Shown piece after piece: positions 18,401 through 28,090 of a stretch of DNA of 64,000 bases. The stretch covers positions 372,001 through 436,000 of the forward strand of contig NZ_CP060040.1 of assembly GCF_014211915.1 (NCBI RefSeq). The letters run 5' to 3'. The position numbers and the translations under genes are program-made. Within the stretch, counting starts at the first letter, position 1. Every line of letters starts with the position of its first letter. The stretch comes from Burkholderia cenocepacia (GTDB lineage Bacteria > Pseudomonadota > Gammaproteobacteria > Burkholderiales > Burkholderiaceae). Under the pieces are notes generated by a model. The model ran no database searches and was not told where the DNA came from. It saw only the letters and a program-made list of their open reading frames with translations.

Positions 18401-18564
18401 TCGACGGCAAGAAGGTCCAGACGGTCGGCGTCCCGCTGCACTGGGGCTTCAAGGGTCTGACGAAGCCCGGCTATCTCGCCAATACCCTGACTCCGTCCGT
18501 GGGTGACGGCAACTCCTATACACCGGAATTCAAGTCGTTCCTGGTGAAGGTCGAAAAGGCGTAA
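15493..18564 (+). CDS. fdnG: Selenocysteine-containing formate dehydrogenase-N/O alpha subunit
   Basis: This is a single 1023-residue selenoprotein read through a TGA at 16081-16083 as selenocysteine (about residue 197). The flanks [25 protein letters not shown] are those of FdnG/FdoG. The N-terminus carries a twin-arginine signal ([20 protein letters not shown]), so the protein is exported folded. A [4Fe-4S] motif CPYCSVGCG sits near residue 53, followed by molybdopterin-binding domains. It oxidises formate to CO2 at a bis-MGD metal centre. ATG 15493 was chosen as the start; ATG 15502 is an alternative. fdnH and fdnI follow in the operon. Automatic calling would split the gene at the TGA into 15430-16083 and 16096-18564. 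Confidence 0.95.
16084..16125 (+). promoter_or_regulatory. Bacterial SECIS hairpin in fdnG
   Basis: Directly downstream of the UGA, GGCA (16098-16101) and TGCC (16107-16110) close a GGTCT loop, and CGG/CCG extends the stem after a bulged base. A GGUCU-type apical loop about 18 nt after UGA is the SelB recognition feature of bacterial SECIS elements. It lies within the coding sequence. Confidence 0.8.
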
Positions 18565-18574
18565 GGGGGAAGAG

Positions 18575-19489
18575 ATGGCATTGCAATCGCTGGATATCAA
18601 GCGGGTCTCGGCCACCACGACGCCACCGCCCACGGTGCGCGAACCGGTGACCGGGAGCGTCGCGAAGCTGATCGACGTATCGAAGTGCATCGGCTGCAAG
18701 GCATGCCAGACGGCATGCATGGAGTGGAACGACCTGCGCGACGAAGTCGGCACCAACGTCGGCGTGTACGACAACCCGGCCGACCTGAGCGAGCATTCGT
18801 GGACGGTCATGCGGTTCTCCGAATACGAGAACCCGGCGGGCGACCTCGAGTGGCTGATCCGCAAGGACGGCTGCATGCACTGCGAGGACCCGGGCTGCCT
18901 GAAGGCGTGCCCGTCGCCGGGCGCGATCGTGCAGTACAACAACGGGATCGTCGATTTCCACGAGGAGAACTGCATCGGTTGCGGCTACTGCGTGACCGGT
19001 TGCCCGTTCAACGTGCCGCGGATCTCGAAGAAGGATCATCGCGCGTACAAGTGCACGCTCTGTTCCGACCGCGTCGCGGTCGGGCAGGAACCGGCCTGCG
19101 TGAAGACCTGCCCGACGGGCGCGATCGTGTTCGGCACCAAGGAGGACATGAAGCAGCACGCGGCCGAGCGGATCGAGGACCTGAAGGAGCGCGGCTTCGA
19201 GCATGCGGGGCTGTACGACCCGCAGGGCGTCGGCGGCACGCACGTGATGTACGTGCTGCACCACGCGGACAAACCGTCGCTGTACCACGGGCTGCCCGAC
19301 AACCCGTCGATCAGCCCGATGGTGAAGCTGTGGAAGGGCATCGCGAAACCGCTCGCGGTCGCCGGCCTCGCGCTGACCGCGCTGGCCGGGTTCTTCCACT
19401 ACACGCGGGTCGGTCCGAACGAGGTCACCGACGAGGAAGAAGCCGCTGCCCGCGACGAGGCACGACGCATCAAGGAGGACGCGAAATGA
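18575..19489 (+). CDS. fdnH: Formate dehydrogenase iron-sulfur beta subunit
   Basis: The 304-residue protein is a four-cluster ferredoxin-type electron carrier. Cysteine motifs occur in order: [11 protein letters not shown] (about residue 35), [30 protein letters not shown] and CTLCSDR with [12 protein letters not shown]-terminal hydrophobic anchor ([20 protein letters not shown], about 255-275) fixes it to the membrane, as in FdnH. It passes electrons from the molybdenum subunit to the cytochrome b. A GGGGGAAGAG ribosome site precedes ATG 18575, 10 bp after fdnG, and its stop overlaps the fdnI start in ATGA. Confidence 0.95.
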   Translation: MALQSLDIKRVSATTTPPPTVREPVTGSVAKLIDVSKCIGCKACQTACMEWNDLRDEVGTNVGVYDNPADLSEHSWTVMRFSEYENPAGDLEWLIRKDGCMHCEDPGCLKACPSPGAIVQYNNGIVDFHEENCIGCGYCVTGCPFNVPRISKKDHRAYKCTLCSDRVAVGQEPACVKTCPTGAIVFGTKEDMKQHAAERIEDLKERGFEHAGLYDPQGVGGTHVMYVLHHADKPSLYHGLPDNPSISPMVKLWKGIAKPLAVAGLALTALAGFFHYTRVGPNEVTDEEEAAARDEARRIKEDAK

Positions 19490-20112
19490 GCCACGACGAC
19501 CCCAACCTGATCGTCCGCTACACGCCGAACGAGCGCACGAACCACTGGATCACCGCGATCACGTTCGTGCTGCTCGCGTTGTCCGGGCTCGCGCTGTTCC
19601 ATCCGTCGATGTTCTGGCTGACCGCGCTGTTCGGCGGCGGCCAGTGGACGCGGATCCTGCATCCGTTCGTCGGCCTCGTGATGTTCGTGTCGTTCGCGAT
19701 TCTCGTGGTGCGCTTCTGGCACCACAATGCGCTCGACGCGGACGATCGCCAATGGCTGAAGCAGATCGGCGACGTGCTGACCAACCAGGAAGACAAGCTG
19801 CCGCCGGTCGGGCGCTATAACGCCGGACAGAAGCTGCTATTCTTCACGCTGGTGGCGTGCCTGCTGCTGCTCCTGCTGTCGGGAATCGTGATCTGGCGGC
19901 GCTACTTCTCGTTCTACTTCCCGATCGGGGTGATCCGCGCGGCCGCTGTCGTGCATGCCGTGGCGGCCTTCGTGCTGATCGCGAGCATCATCGTGCACAT
20001 TTACGCGGCGTTGTGGGTGAAGGGTTCGATCGGTGCGATGGTGCGCGGCACCGTCACGCTGGGCTGGGCCCGCAAGCATCACCCGAAGTGGTTCCGTGAA
20101 AGCGTGAAATAA
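19486..20112 (+). CDS. fdnI: Formate dehydrogenase cytochrome b556 gamma subunit
   Basis: The 208-residue protein has four transmembrane helices and the FdnI/FdoI family opening [20 protein letters not shown]. Histidines in the helices (NHW at about 20, [24 protein letters not shown]) are those expected to hold two b haems. It anchors the complex in the inner membrane and passes electrons to quinone. The ATG overlaps the fdnH stop, so the two are translationally coupled. Confidence 0.93.
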   Translation: MSHDDPNLIVRYTPNERTNHWITAITFVLLALSGLALFHPSMFWLTALFGGGQWTRILHPFVGLVMFVSFAILVVRFWHHNALDADDRQWLKQIGDVLTNQEDKLPPVGRYNAGQKLLFFTLVACLLLLLLSGIVIWRRYFSFYFPIGVIRAAAVVHAVAAFVLIASIIVHIYAALWVKGSIGAMVRGTVTLGWARKHHPKWFRESVK

Positions 20113-20180
20113 CGCAGCGGAGCGGGGCGGTACGCCGATTGCGGCGTGCTGCTCCGCCCCCACCGCAGGAATCGCCCGAA

Positions 20181-20200
20181 AGCGCCGATTCGTCGGCGCT
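20181..20200 (+). terminator. Perfect 8-bp hairpin after fdnI
   Basis: AGCGCCGA and TCGGCGCT flank a TTCG tetraloop. The stem is G/C-rich but no T-run follows (TAGTTGG), so it may be an attenuator, RNA-stabilising element or weak terminator instead. It sits 68 bp after the fdnI stop and just upstream of the nested palindrome. Confidence 0.5.
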
Positions 20201-20205
20201 TAGTT

Positions 20206-20489
20206 GGGGGCTGTTTGCGCATGGAACGCGCATGCGAATGCCCGAAATCGCCCGCAGGGCAAGGAGTGAGGAGCGCCGTTTGGCCGAGCCAAACAAGTGA
20301 CGAGCGACGCCGCCATGTGGGCGATTTCGGGCATTCCCCTAAAATGGATAATTAGACACGGGTTGCCACGAGAAGGGCCGCTCGCCACGTTGCGCTCCTT
20401 GCGAATACGTCAGTATTCGCTGCGTCGCGCGCCTCGCGAGCGGCCCTTCTCGTGGCAACGCATGCGCGTTCCATGCGCAAACAGCCCCC
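20206..20489. repeat. Nested perfect inverted-repeat element (three-way-junction fold)
   Basis: Five perfect inverted repeats are nested within 284 bp. The outer arms 20206-20236 and 20459-20489 are 31 bp and match without mismatch. Inside, 20236-20253 pairs with 20319-20336 (18 bp) and 20362-20385 pairs with 20436-20459 (24 bp). Each inner stem encloses its own small hairpin: GTTTGGC/GCCAAAC (20278-20284, 20288-20294) and GCGAATAC/GTATTCGC (20401-20408, 20413-20420). The helices abut at shared bases 20236 and 20459. The fdhE ribosome site begins 2 bp beyond the right arm. I do not recognise the element. Confidence 0.95.
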
Positions 20490-20504
20490 TTGGAAGATAT
20501 TTTC

Positions 20505-21440
20505 GTGACACAACGCATTCTGGAGCCGACCGAGATCTCGGCACTCGATCATTCGGCCATTCCGCGCTTTCGCCTGCCGGAGCGCGCGACCGCGTTCGCG
20601 GCGCGCGCCGCGCGGCTGCGCAAGCTGGCCGACCTGAACCCGATCAGCGGCTACCTGCGGCTGATGGCCACCGTCGCCGACGCGCAGCACGCGACGCTGC
20701 AGGCGCTGGAGCTGCCGCTGCCGTCGAAGGAAGCGATCGCACGTGCGCAGGAACATTCGATGCCGCTCGTGCCGGCGCTCGACGGCGAACGCAATGCGCG
20801 CTGGCGCGCCGTGCTGTACGAACTGCTCGACCGCGTCGAAAGCGCCGGGCTCGTCAACCCGCAGCTCGCGAAGCTGCTCGACCGGTTGCGCCTGATGGCG
20901 CCGGCCGAGCTCGACGCGCAGGCTGATGCGATCCTCGCGCTGCGCTTCGCCGAGGTCGACCCGGCCACCGCGCCGTTCCTGATGGCCGCGCTGCAGGTCG
21001 CATGGACCGACCTCGCGAGCCGCGTGACGCCCACCGATGTCCCATATCTCGACCAGCCGGGGCTGTGCCCGGTGTGCGGCACGCACCCGGTCGCGAGCGT
21101 CGTGCGGGTCGGCGGCCAGTATCAGGGCTACCGTTTCCTGCAGTGCGGGCTGTGCACGACCGAGTGGCACATGGTGCGCACCAAGTGCTCGCACTGCGAT
21201 TCGACGAAGGGCATCGCGTATCACGGGATCGAAGGCGGCAGCGAAGCCGTCAAGGCCGAATCGTGCGACGAGTGCAAGACCTATCGCAAGATCGGCTATC
21301 AGGAGAAGGACTACGAGTTCGAGCCGCTGGCGGACGATCTCGCGAGTCTCACGCTCGACCTGCTGATGAACGAGGCCGGCTACCAGCGCAGTTCGCCGAA
21401 CCCGCTGCTGTGGCCGGACGTGTCGCGGGAAGCGGACTGA
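20505..21440 (+). CDS. fdhE: Formate dehydrogenase accessory protein FdhE
   Basis: From GTG 20505, with GGAAGA 7-8 nt upstream, the protein has 311 residues, the FdhE length. The C-terminal half carries four CxxC pairs typical of the family: CPVCGTHP (about residue 188), CGLCTTEW, CSHCDSTK and CDECKTY. These bind iron in a rubredoxin-like way. FdhE is needed for activation of exported selenium-molybdenum formate dehydrogenases. A TTG at 20490 in the same frame is less likely because it would overlap the ribosome site. selA starts 72 bp after the stop. Confidence 0.92.
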   Translation: MTQRILEPTEISALDHSAIPRFRLPERATAFAARAARLRKLADLNPISGYLRLMATVADAQHATLQALELPLPSKEAIARAQEHSMPLVPALDGERNARWRAVLYELLDRVESAGLVNPQLAKLLDRLRLMAPAELDAQADAILALRFAEVDPATAPFLMAALQVAWTDLASRVTPTDVPYLDQPGLCPVCGTHPVASVVRVGGQYQGYRFLQCGLCTTEWHMVRTKCSHCDSTKGIAYHGIEGGSEAVKAESCDECKTYRKIGYQEKDYEFEPLADDLASLTLDLLMNEAGYQRSSPNPLLWPDVSREAD

Positions 21441-21512
21441 CGGCACGGGGCCGGGGCGGCGCGAGCGCCGTCCCCGGCGGACTGCGAAGCATGAGACTGG
21501 AGCCACAACGAC

Positions 21513-22952
21513 GTGACCGAACCGGGTGTGAATGAACTGAATGCCGTGCTGGCGCGTGTGCCGTCGGTCGAGCGCGTGCTGTCGTCGGCGCCGCTGCAGC
21601 CGCTCGTCGCCGACTATGGCCGCACGCGCGTGCTGAACGCCGTGCGCGCCGAACTGGAACGCTGGCGCACGGCCGCGCAGCGCGATCCCGCGGCGGCCGA
21701 GCCGCTCGACGAGCCGCGCATTGCCGCCGCCGTCGCGCGTACCCTGGCCGCGCAGAATGCGGGCGCCGTGCGCACCGTGTTCAATCTGACCGGCACCGTG
21801 CTGCACACGAATCTCGGGCGCGCGCTGTTGCCCGACGACGCGGTGCGCGCGGTGGTCGACGTGCTCACGCGGCCCGTCAACCTCGAGTTCGATCTCGCTA
21901 CCGGCCGTCGCGGCGATCGCGACGACCTGATCGACGCTCTGCTGTGCGAACTGACGGGCGCGGAAGCCGCGACCGTCGTCAACAACAATGCGGCGGCCGT
22001 GCTGCTGACGCTGTCGGCGCTCGCGACGAAGCGGGAAGTCGTCGTGTCGCGCGGCGAGCTGGTCGAGATCGGCGGGGCATTCCGCATTCCCGACATCATG
22101 AGCCGTGCCGGCGCGAAGCTGCGCGAGGTCGGCACGACCAACCGCACGCATCTGCGCGACTACGCGGATGCGATCGGTCCGCGCACGGCGCTGCTGATGA
22201 AGGTGCACTGCAGCAACTACGCGATCAGCGGCTTCACGAAGGAGGCGACGCTTGCCGAACTCGCGCCGCTCGCGCGCGAGCACGGCGTGCCGGTGGCCGT
22301 CGATCTCGGCAGCGGCACGCTGGCCGATCTCACGCAATGGGGCTTGCCGCACGAGACGACCGTGCAGGAAACCGTCGCCGCCGGCGCAAACGTTGTCACG
22401 TTCAGCGGCGACAAGCTGCTCGGCGGCCCGCAAGCCGGCCTGATCGTCGGCGATCGTGCACTCATCGCGAAGATCAAGAAGCATCCGCTCAAGCGCGCGC
22501 TGCGCGTCGGCAAGCTGACGCTCGCGGCGCTCGAACCGGTGCTGCGCCTGTACCAGTCGCCCGAATTCCTGCGCGAGCGCCTCACGACACTGCGCTTGCT
22601 GACGCGCCCGCAGCGCGAGATCGCCGAAGCGGCCGAACGGGTGCGTCCTGCGTTGCAGGCTGCGTTCGGCAGCGGTTTCGACGTGACGGTCGAGCCGATG
22701 TTCAGCCAGATCGGCAGCGGCGCGCTGCCGGTCGACCAGTTGCCGAGCGCCGGGCTCGTGGTGCGCTCGGCGGACGGCAAGCGCAGCGGCCGCGCGCTCG
22801 CACAGCTCGAGAAACGGCTGCGCGAATGGCCGCGCCCGGTGATCGGCCGCGTGGCCGACAACGCGCTGCGGCTCGACCTGCGCTGCCTCGAAGTAGCGGA
22901 CGAAGCGGCGTTCGTCGCGCAATGCGTGCCGCTCGCGGGGCCCGCTGCATGA
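21513..22952 (+). CDS. selA: L-seryl-tRNA(Sec) selenium transferase
   Basis: The 479-residue PLP enzyme converts seryl-tRNA(Sec) to selenocysteyl-tRNA(Sec) with selenophosphate. Characteristic blocks are [31 protein letters not shown] [18 protein letters not shown], and [16 protein letters not shown], whose Lys at about residue 301 is the PLP lysine. GTG 21513 is taken as the start. The stop codon overlaps the selB ATG in ATGA, so the two are coupled. Its substrate tRNA is encoded 2 kb downstream. Confidence 0.95.
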   Translation: MTEPGVNELNAVLARVPSVERVLSSAPLQPLVADYGRTRVLNAVRAELERWRTAAQRDPAAAEPLDEPRIAAAVARTLAAQNAGAVRTVFNLTGTVLHTNLGRALLPDDAVRAVVDVLTRPVNLEFDLATGRRGDRDDLIDALLCELTGAEAATVVNNNAAAVLLTLSALATKREVVVSRGELVEIGGAFRIPDIMSRAGAKLREVGTTNRTHLRDYADAIGPRTALLMKVHCSNYAISGFTKEATLAELAPLAREHGVPVAVDLGSGTLADLTQWGLPHETTVQETVAAGANVVTFSGDKLLGGPQAGLIVGDRALIAKIKKHPLKRALRVGKLTLAALEPVLRLYQSPEFLRERLTTLRLLTRPQREIAEAAERVRPALQAAFGSGFDVTVEPMFSQIGSGALPVDQLPSAGLVVRSADGKRSGRALAQLEKRLREWPRPVIGRVADNALRLDLRCLEVADEAAFVAQCVPLAGPAA

Positions 22953-24874
22953 TCGTCGGGACCGCGGGGCACATCGACCACGGCAAGACCACGCTCGTGC
23001 GTGCGCTGACGGGCGTCGACACCGATCACCTGAAGGAAGAGAAGGCGCGCGGCATTTCGATCGAACTCGGCTACGCGTATACGCCGCTCGGCAACGGCGA
23101 CGTGCTCGGCCTGATCGACGTGCCGGGCCACGAGAAGCTGATTCATACGATGGCCGCCGGCGCGTGCGGCATCGACTTCGCACTGCTCGTGATCGCCGCC
23201 GACGACGGCGTGATGCCGCAGACGCGCGAGCATCTCGCGATCCTGCAACTGCTCGGCGTCACGCATGGCGCCGTCGCGCTGACGAAATGCGATCGCGTCG
23301 ATGCCGCGCGCGTTGCCGAGGTGCGCGACGAGATCGCCGTCTGGCTGCACGACTCGACGCTGGCCGGCGTGCCGATCTTCGAAACGCGTGCAACGGCGGC
23401 CGACGATTCCGGCGTCGCCGCGTTGAAGCAGCACCTGGCCGACGCGGCGATCGCGTGGCGCACGCGTCGCGACGACGGGTTGTTCCGGCTCGCGGTCGAT
23501 CGCGTGTTTACGCTCGCCGGGCAGGGCACCGTCGTGACGGGTACCGCGTTCGCGGGCCGCGTCGCGACCGGCGACACGCTCGCGATCGTGCGCACGGGCG
23601 GCGCGGCCCGCGTGCGCAGCATCCATGCGCAGAACCGGCCGGTCGAGGCCGGCCGCGCGGGCGAGCGTTGCGCGCTGAACCTGGCCGGCGTCGACAAGGC
23701 AGACATCGAGCGAGGCGACACCGTCGCCGATGCGCGGCTCGTCGCGACGTCGCCGCGCCTGGACGTCGAGCTGACGTTGCTCGCGGACGCCGGGCTGACG
23801 CTGACGCACTGGGCGCCGCTGCACGTGCATCTCGGCACGCTGCATCGCGTGGCCCACGTCGCGCTGCTGGACGGCGACACGCTCGCCGCCGGCCAGCGGA
23901 TGCGCGTGCAACTGGTATTCGACGAGCCGGTATTCGCGCTGCCGGGCGACCGCTTCATCGTCCGCAATCCGCAGGCGACGCGCACCGTCGGCGGCGGCCG
24001 GGTGCTCGATCCGTTCGGGCCGGCCCGCAAGCGCCGTACGCCGGCGCGCCGCGCGTGGCTCGATGCGCTCGCGGCGTGGCTCGACGAAGGGCGCCTCGAT
24101 GCGCTGCTCGCGCAGGCGCCGCTCGGCATGGCGCGCGCGACGCTCACGCATCTGACGGGATTCGCGCCCGATGCGCTGGCGTTGCCGGACGATGCGCTGG
24201 CGATCGGGCAACGCGATGCCGCGGCGAACGAAGGCGCGGTGATTTCGCATGCGCACTGGCGGGCCTTGCAGACGCGGGCGGTCGACACGCTGCGCGCGTA
24301 CCACGAACGCATGCCCGACGAGCAGGGGCTCGACGCCGCACGCCTGCGACGGATGGCTGCGCCGCTCGTCGGCGATACGCTGTGGCGCGCGCTCGTCGAT
24401 GCGCTGGTGACGGGCGGCGAAGTCGCGCGCAGCGGGCCGTGGCTGCATCTGCCGTCGCATTCGGTGAGCCTCGAGCCGCGCGAGGAAGCGTTGGCGCGGC
24501 AACTGCTGCCGCTGATCCACGCGGGGCGCTTCGATCCGCCGTGGGTGCGCGACCTGGCCCGCGACACGGGTGCGGCCGAGGATGCGGTGCGCACGCTGCT
24601 GCGCAAGCTCGCGCGGCGCGGCGACGTGCACCAGGTCGTGCGCGACCTGTTCTATCACGCGGACATCGCGCGCGAACTGGCGGAGCTGGTCGCGCATCTC
24701 GCGCCGTCGCGCGGCGGCGGGCTCGATGCCGCGACGTTCCGCGACGCGACGGGGCTCGGTCGCAAGCGCGCGATCCAGATTCTCGAGTTCTTCGATCGGG
24801 TTGGGTATACTCGCTTCCACCGCGATCTTCACTACCTGCGGCCTGACAGCGGTTGGGCGGGTATTCAGGCGTAG
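22949..24874 (+). CDS. selB: Selenocysteine-specific elongation factor
   Basis: The 641-residue GTPase starts [15 protein letters not shown], with the P-loop at residues 7-15. The G3 motif [15 protein letters not shown] and G4 TKCD follow. After the EF-Tu-like domains, the C-terminal third is a chain of winged helices, the SelB part that binds the SECIS hairpin in selenoprotein mRNA. It delivers Sec-tRNA(Sec) to UGA codons such as that in fdnG upstream. The ATG overlaps selA, and the selenocysteine tRNA gene begins 32 bp after the stop. Confidence 0.95.
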   Translation: MIVGTAGHIDHGKTTLVRALTGVDTDHLKEEKARGISIELGYAYTPLGNGDVLGLIDVPGHEKLIHTMAAGACGIDFALLVIAADDGVMPQTREHLAILQLLGVTHGAVALTKCDRVDAARVAEVRDEIAVWLHDSTLAGVPIFETRATAADDSGVAALKQHLADAAIAWRTRRDDGLFRLAVDRVFTLAGQGTVVTGTAFAGRVATGDTLAIVRTGGAARVRSIHAQNRPVEAGRAGERCALNLAGVDKADIERGDTVADARLVATSPRLDVELTLLADAGLTLTHWAPLHVHLGTLHRVAHVALLDGDTLAAGQRMRVQLVFDEPVFALPGDRFIVRNPQATRTVGGGRVLDPFGPARKRRTPARRAWLDALAAWLDEGRLDALLAQAPLGMARATLTHLTGFAPDALALPDDALAIGQRDAAANEGAVISHAHWRALQTRAVDTLRAYHERMPDEQGLDAARLRRMAAPLVGDTLWRALVDALVTGGEVARSGPWLHLPSHSVSLEPREEALARQLLPLIHAGRFDPPWVRDLARDTGAAEDAVRTLLRKLARRGDVHQVVRDLFYHADIARELAELVAHLAPSRGGGLDAATFRDATGLGRKRAIQILEFFDRVGYTRFHRDLHYLRPDSGWAGIQA

Positions 24875-24906
24875 GCGCTCGTTGTGCTTCGGTTTCTTTT
24901 TCCCGC

Positions 24907-25001
24907 GGAAGGCATTCGTATCCGGTGGTACGGCTGGACTTCAAATCCAGTTGGGGTGTCAGACACTCCCGGGTCAGTTCGACTCTGGCTGCCTTCCGCC
25001 A
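24907..25001 (+). tRNA. selC: tRNA-Sec (anticodon TCA)
   Basis: The 95-nt sequence starts GGAAGGCA and ends TGCCTTCCGCCA, giving the long 8-bp acceptor stem of tRNA(Sec), discriminator G and an encoded CCA. The anticodon arm CTGGACTTCAAATCCAG reads TCA, matching UGA. A long extra arm (TTGGGGTGTCAGACACTCCC) and the T-arm GGGTCAGTTCGACTCTGGC complete the fold. It completes selA and selB in a single locus with its selenoprotein. Confidence 0.97.
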
Positions 25002-25137
25002 TTTTCTGGTTTCCTCGGCATTCCGACGATTTCAGCAAACGCCCCGCAGGTTGCTGACAGGCCCCGGCAGCGCATTCTATTGCCCGTCGTATCGTCAGGC
25101 CGAAACAAGATCTCGGCGGAGGCAGGTGGCGCGCATG

Positions 25138-26193
25138 CTATCGCCGGCCGGCATCGCGCAGTAGCCCGAGGCGCACGAGGCTTTCGGCCGTGGCGACGAT
25201 GGCGTCCTCGCGCGGGCGGGGCGACCAGCCGAGCAAGCTGATGGCCTTCTGGCTGGTGGCGTTCAGATTGCGGCCGAGCAGCGGCAGCGATCCGCGCAGC
25301 GCGGGATCCCTGAGTGCGCCGATGCGTACCAGCCAGTCGGGCAGCACCCGGGTCGACACATGGCGCGCAGCGTCCCCCATGCGCGCCTTGAGCACTTGCG
25401 CGACTTCGGCGAGCCACATGCTTTCGCCTGCAATGGCAAGGAAGCGCTCACCGCTCGCGGCTTCGTGAGTCATGGCTCGCACATGCAGGTCGGCGACATC
25501 GCGCACGTCGACGAAGCCGGAATTGATTCGCGGATTGCCGGGCTGGCCGTCCAGCATGCCCCTGATCAGGCGGATGGAATGCGAATAGTCGTCGCCGAGC
25601 ACGGGCCCGAGAACCGTCACCGGGTTGATCGCGGACAGTTGCATGCCGCGTCCTTCTCGCGCGACGAAGTCCCAGGCCGCGCGCTCCGACAAGGTCTTCG
25701 ACTTCTGATAAGGCCAGACATCGGCGGCCGCCAGGTTGCTCCAGTCGGTCTCGTCGAAGGGGCGGCGCATTGGCCCATGCCCGGCGCAGATCGCGCCGAA
25801 AGCGGAGGTCAGCACGACGCGCTTGACGCCGGCGTCCCGCGCCGCACGCAGCACACGCAGCGTGCCTGCCACGGCGGGCTTGACCCAGTCGTCTTCGCTC
25901 GTCTGCGTGCCGGTGGGCGTGGCCGACGCGCCATGCACGACGTAGGTGCAGCCGGCAGTGGCCTGTTGCCAGCCGTCGTCGGCGAGGAGATCCGCCTCGA
26001 CGAATGACAGACGGCCTCCGGGTTCCGCGCCGCCTCTTTCGAGCTGGGTGCGCACCTGCGTCTCGCGTGCGAGCGAGCGAACGGTGGTGCGTACCTGATA
26101 GCCTCGATTCAGCAGCGCCAGGATGCAGTGTTGTGCAATGAAGCCGGTGCCGCCTGTTACGAGAACCGATACGTCGTTGGTGTTGCCGTTCAT
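25138..26193 (-). CDS. NAD(P)-dependent epimerase/dihydroflavonol-reductase-like protein
   Basis: The 351-residue protein opens with a Rossmann signature, VSVLVTGGTGFIAQHC, and has the extended-SDR active-site block VWPYQKSKTLSERAAW (Tyr and Lys spaced YxxxK). RVVLTSAFGAICAGHG carries the expected serine. This is the dihydroflavonol-4-reductase/aldehyde-reductase branch of atypical extended SDRs; the substrate is unknown. It was probably once directly divergent from an AraC-type regulator, because a decayed copy of that regulator's promoter and 5' end lies just upstream (26220-26389). Confidence 0.88.
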   Translation of the reverse strand: MNGNTNDVSVLVTGGTGFIAQHCILALLNRGYQVRTTVRSLARETQVRTQLERGGAEPGGRLSFVEADLLADDGWQQATAGCTYVVHGASATPTGTQTSEDDWVKPAVAGTLRVLRAARDAGVKRVVLTSAFGAICAGHGPMRRPFDETDWSNLAAADVWPYQKSKTLSERAAWDFVAREGRGMQLSAINPVTVLGPVLGDDYSHSIRLIRGMLDGQPGNPRINSGFVDVRDVADLHVRAMTHEAASGERFLAIAGESMWLAEVAQVLKARMGDAARHVSTRVLPDWLVRIGALRDPALRGSLPLLGRNLNATSQKAISLLGWSPRPREDAIVATAESLVRLGLLRDAGRR

Positions 26194-26219
26194 GTCGTTG
26201 ATTGTCCGGACGAAGAACC

Positions 26220-26389
26220 GGAAGGTTAAGGCCCGGCCTGCGGCTTGTTAATGCTCCATAGTGCGATTTACTTGCGCGACAGTACGATGATGGTTCGTCC
26301 TCGCAAGCGATCCTTGCGTTCCGCCCGTCGACGCGATGGCGTTGCGCTCGGGCGCCGGAAAGTCGACGGTGAAACCGGGCAACGGCGAC
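26220..26389 (+). pseudogene. Truncated copy of the AraC-type regulator's promoter and 5' end
   Basis: Positions 26220-26292 match 31536-31608 almost base for base, including AAGGCCCGGCCTGCGGCTTG, the upstream region and ATGATG start. Positions 26293-26389 then match 31830-31926. The intervening 221 bases are deleted, which is not a multiple of three. Several point changes occur. The copy cannot encode a regulator. It sits between the epimerase gene and the end of the tannase gene, with the intact regulator 5.3 kb away on the other side of the tannase block. Confidence 0.9.
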
Positions 26390-26410
26390 GACGGGAAAAA
26401 CCGCCCCGCG

Positions 26411-28066
26411 CTACGAGCTGGTGCACTGGAAGCTCGCCGCTGCGTTTACATCGCCGCCGATATATTTTGGCCACAGCGGATAGCGGCACAATGGGCGCGT
26501 CCTCCCGAGCGTGGCTGCGTTAAGGTCGCTCATCGTCAGCGTTTCAGGCGCCTTGCCGCTTTCTACCCATTCATCGAGTGCGGAGAGTGAATCGATGGCG
26601 GGATGAAACGGTCCGGTGCCATGGCCGACCCCCGGCATCAGGTAAAACCGCGCGAAGCCGTCGACCGTTCCTTGTCCGAAACGCTGCACCAGACCGGTGT
26701 AATAGTCGGTGCTCGAGTCGGTGCTCACGATTTCGTCGGCAAGGCCGTGCGTCATGATGAGCTTGCCGCCTTTCGCGACATAGGCGCTCAGGTCGGTGCT
26801 CGTTGCATCGGTGAGTGCGGAGAGCGCCTGGACGCGCGACGCATACGTACCGGGATTGACCGGATCGAACATCAACGAATCGAATGTGGGTACGCGCGTG
26901 ACGAAGTACTTGACCCATTGATCGCCTGTCACCCACTGGTTCGCATCTTTCTTTCCTGCAGGATTGGCGGGTACTTTCGATTCGCCGAGATCGCGCGTCG
27001 TGTAGGGCCCCGCGAACACCGAACCCGCGAGGATGTTGTAGCCAGCGTATCGCGTCACGCCGTTCGCAAGCGGATAAGGCAATTGCAACGGCGCGGCGAT
27101 GGTCTGAACGGTCGCGATCTGCGCATCCGACAGACAGGTGTCGCCCGAATCCACGCCGCTCGGACAGCGCACGGACGCCAGCACCGTCGCCGATTGCGCG
27201 TTGCACGCCGCCACGTTGGACACGATGCCGTCGGCGACGCCGTCGAGCGCATCGCACGCGCTCATGACGGCATTTTGCAGCAGCACCGTCTTGGCGACAT
27301 CGAGCCAGCCTGCGCCGTTGTTCAAGTAGAGTGCGCGGCCCAGCACGACGTTGCTCAAACGCAGCCCAGTATAGTTGAGCGCCGGGCGATTCACGACGAT
27401 ACCGTCATAGTCTGCGGGCCAGCGTTGCGCTTCGCTCAACCCGTCCCGACCGCCTGTCGAACTGCCGAAGAAATAGGTTTTGCTCGGCGCGCTCGCGTAG
27501 CGCTTTCCGATGAGCGCCATCGCGACGTCGTGCGTCTTCTTCAGACTCAGGCCGCCGTAGTTCGCAAGCGATTCGTCACTCATGGCGAACTTGCCGTCAG
27601 TGATGCTGGAGCTCTGATGCCCGGAATCGTCGCCGAACGTCGCGTAGCCGTGGGCAAGCGGCGTTGGCGTACCCGTTGGCGCCATGTCGAGTGCGTCGAC
27701 GCCGGTAATCAGCGTACCGTCGAAGCCGCCGCCGCCATAATGCAGCGCCTTGCGGTTCCAGTTGGTCGGCAGATTGACCTGAAACCGGATCGACGGCGCC
27801 GCGGGATCGACGGGAGCGATGGCACCATTCACCTGGCAATATTCCCCGGCGGCTTCCACCAGCGTCGCGTTCGTGACCGTCGCACCGCCGGTCGGCTCTG
27901 CAATGGAAGAGGCCGGAATCGCCAGGCCGTTCAATGCCGCGCATTGCGTCGCGGCCGAGGGCGGTGGCGGCGAGCTTGCCGAAGCGCCGCCACCCGACTC
28001 GGTGCCGCCGCACGCGCTGATGCAAAGGCTAAGGGCGAGTGCCCACCACAACGGTCTGTTGTCCAT
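26411..28066 (-). CDS. Tannase/feruloyl-esterase family lipoprotein
   Basis: The 551-residue protein begins with a lipoprotein signal (LALSLCISAC, lipidated Cys about residue 19) followed by a serine/proline linker, so it is expected on the cell envelope. The nucleophile elbow is FGSSTGGRDGLSEAQRWP (Ser about 200), the tannase/feruloyl esterase variant of GxSxG. Asp in LIMTHGLADEIVS and His in LMPGVGHGTGPF complete the triad. The family hydrolyses gallate or hydroxycinnamate esters. It is the last gene of the minus-strand operon MFS-hydrolase-esterase. Substrate is not fixed by sequence. Confidence 0.88.
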   Translation of the reverse strand: MDNRPLWWALALSLCISACGGTESGGGASASSPPPPSAATQCAALNGLAIPASSIAEPTGGATVTNATLVEAAGEYCQVNGAIAPVDPAAPSIRFQVNLPTNWNRKALHYGGGGFDGTLITGVDALDMAPTGTPTPLAHGYATFGDDSGHQSSSITDGKFAMSDESLANYGGLSLKKTHDVAMALIGKRYASAPSKTYFFGSSTGGRDGLSEAQRWPADYDGIVVNRPALNYTGLRLSNVVLGRALYLNNGAGWLDVAKTVLLQNAVMSACDALDGVADGIVSNVAACNAQSATVLASVRCPSGVDSGDTCLSDAQIATVQTIAAPLQLPYPLANGVTRYAGYNILAGSVFAGPYTTRDLGESKVPANPAGKKDANQWVTGDQWVKYFVTRVPTFDSLMFDPVNPGTYASRVQALSALTDATSTDLSAYVAKGGKLIMTHGLADEIVSTDSSTDYYTGLVQRFGQGTVDGFARFYLMPGVGHGTGPFHPAIDSLSALDEWVESGKAPETLTMSDLNAATLGRTRPLCRYPLWPKYIGGDVNAAASFQCTSS

Positions 28067-28090
28067 CGTCGTCTCCAGATGAATGGATTG

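Noticed and set aside
22217..24832. An 871-codon minus-strand frame over selB
   Set aside because: Same shadow pattern; the plus strand has an unmistakable SelB.
24907..25137. tRNA-Sec as attachment site of a genomic island reaching to 36800
   Set aside because: I found no duplicate of the tRNA 3' end and no integrase gene downstream.
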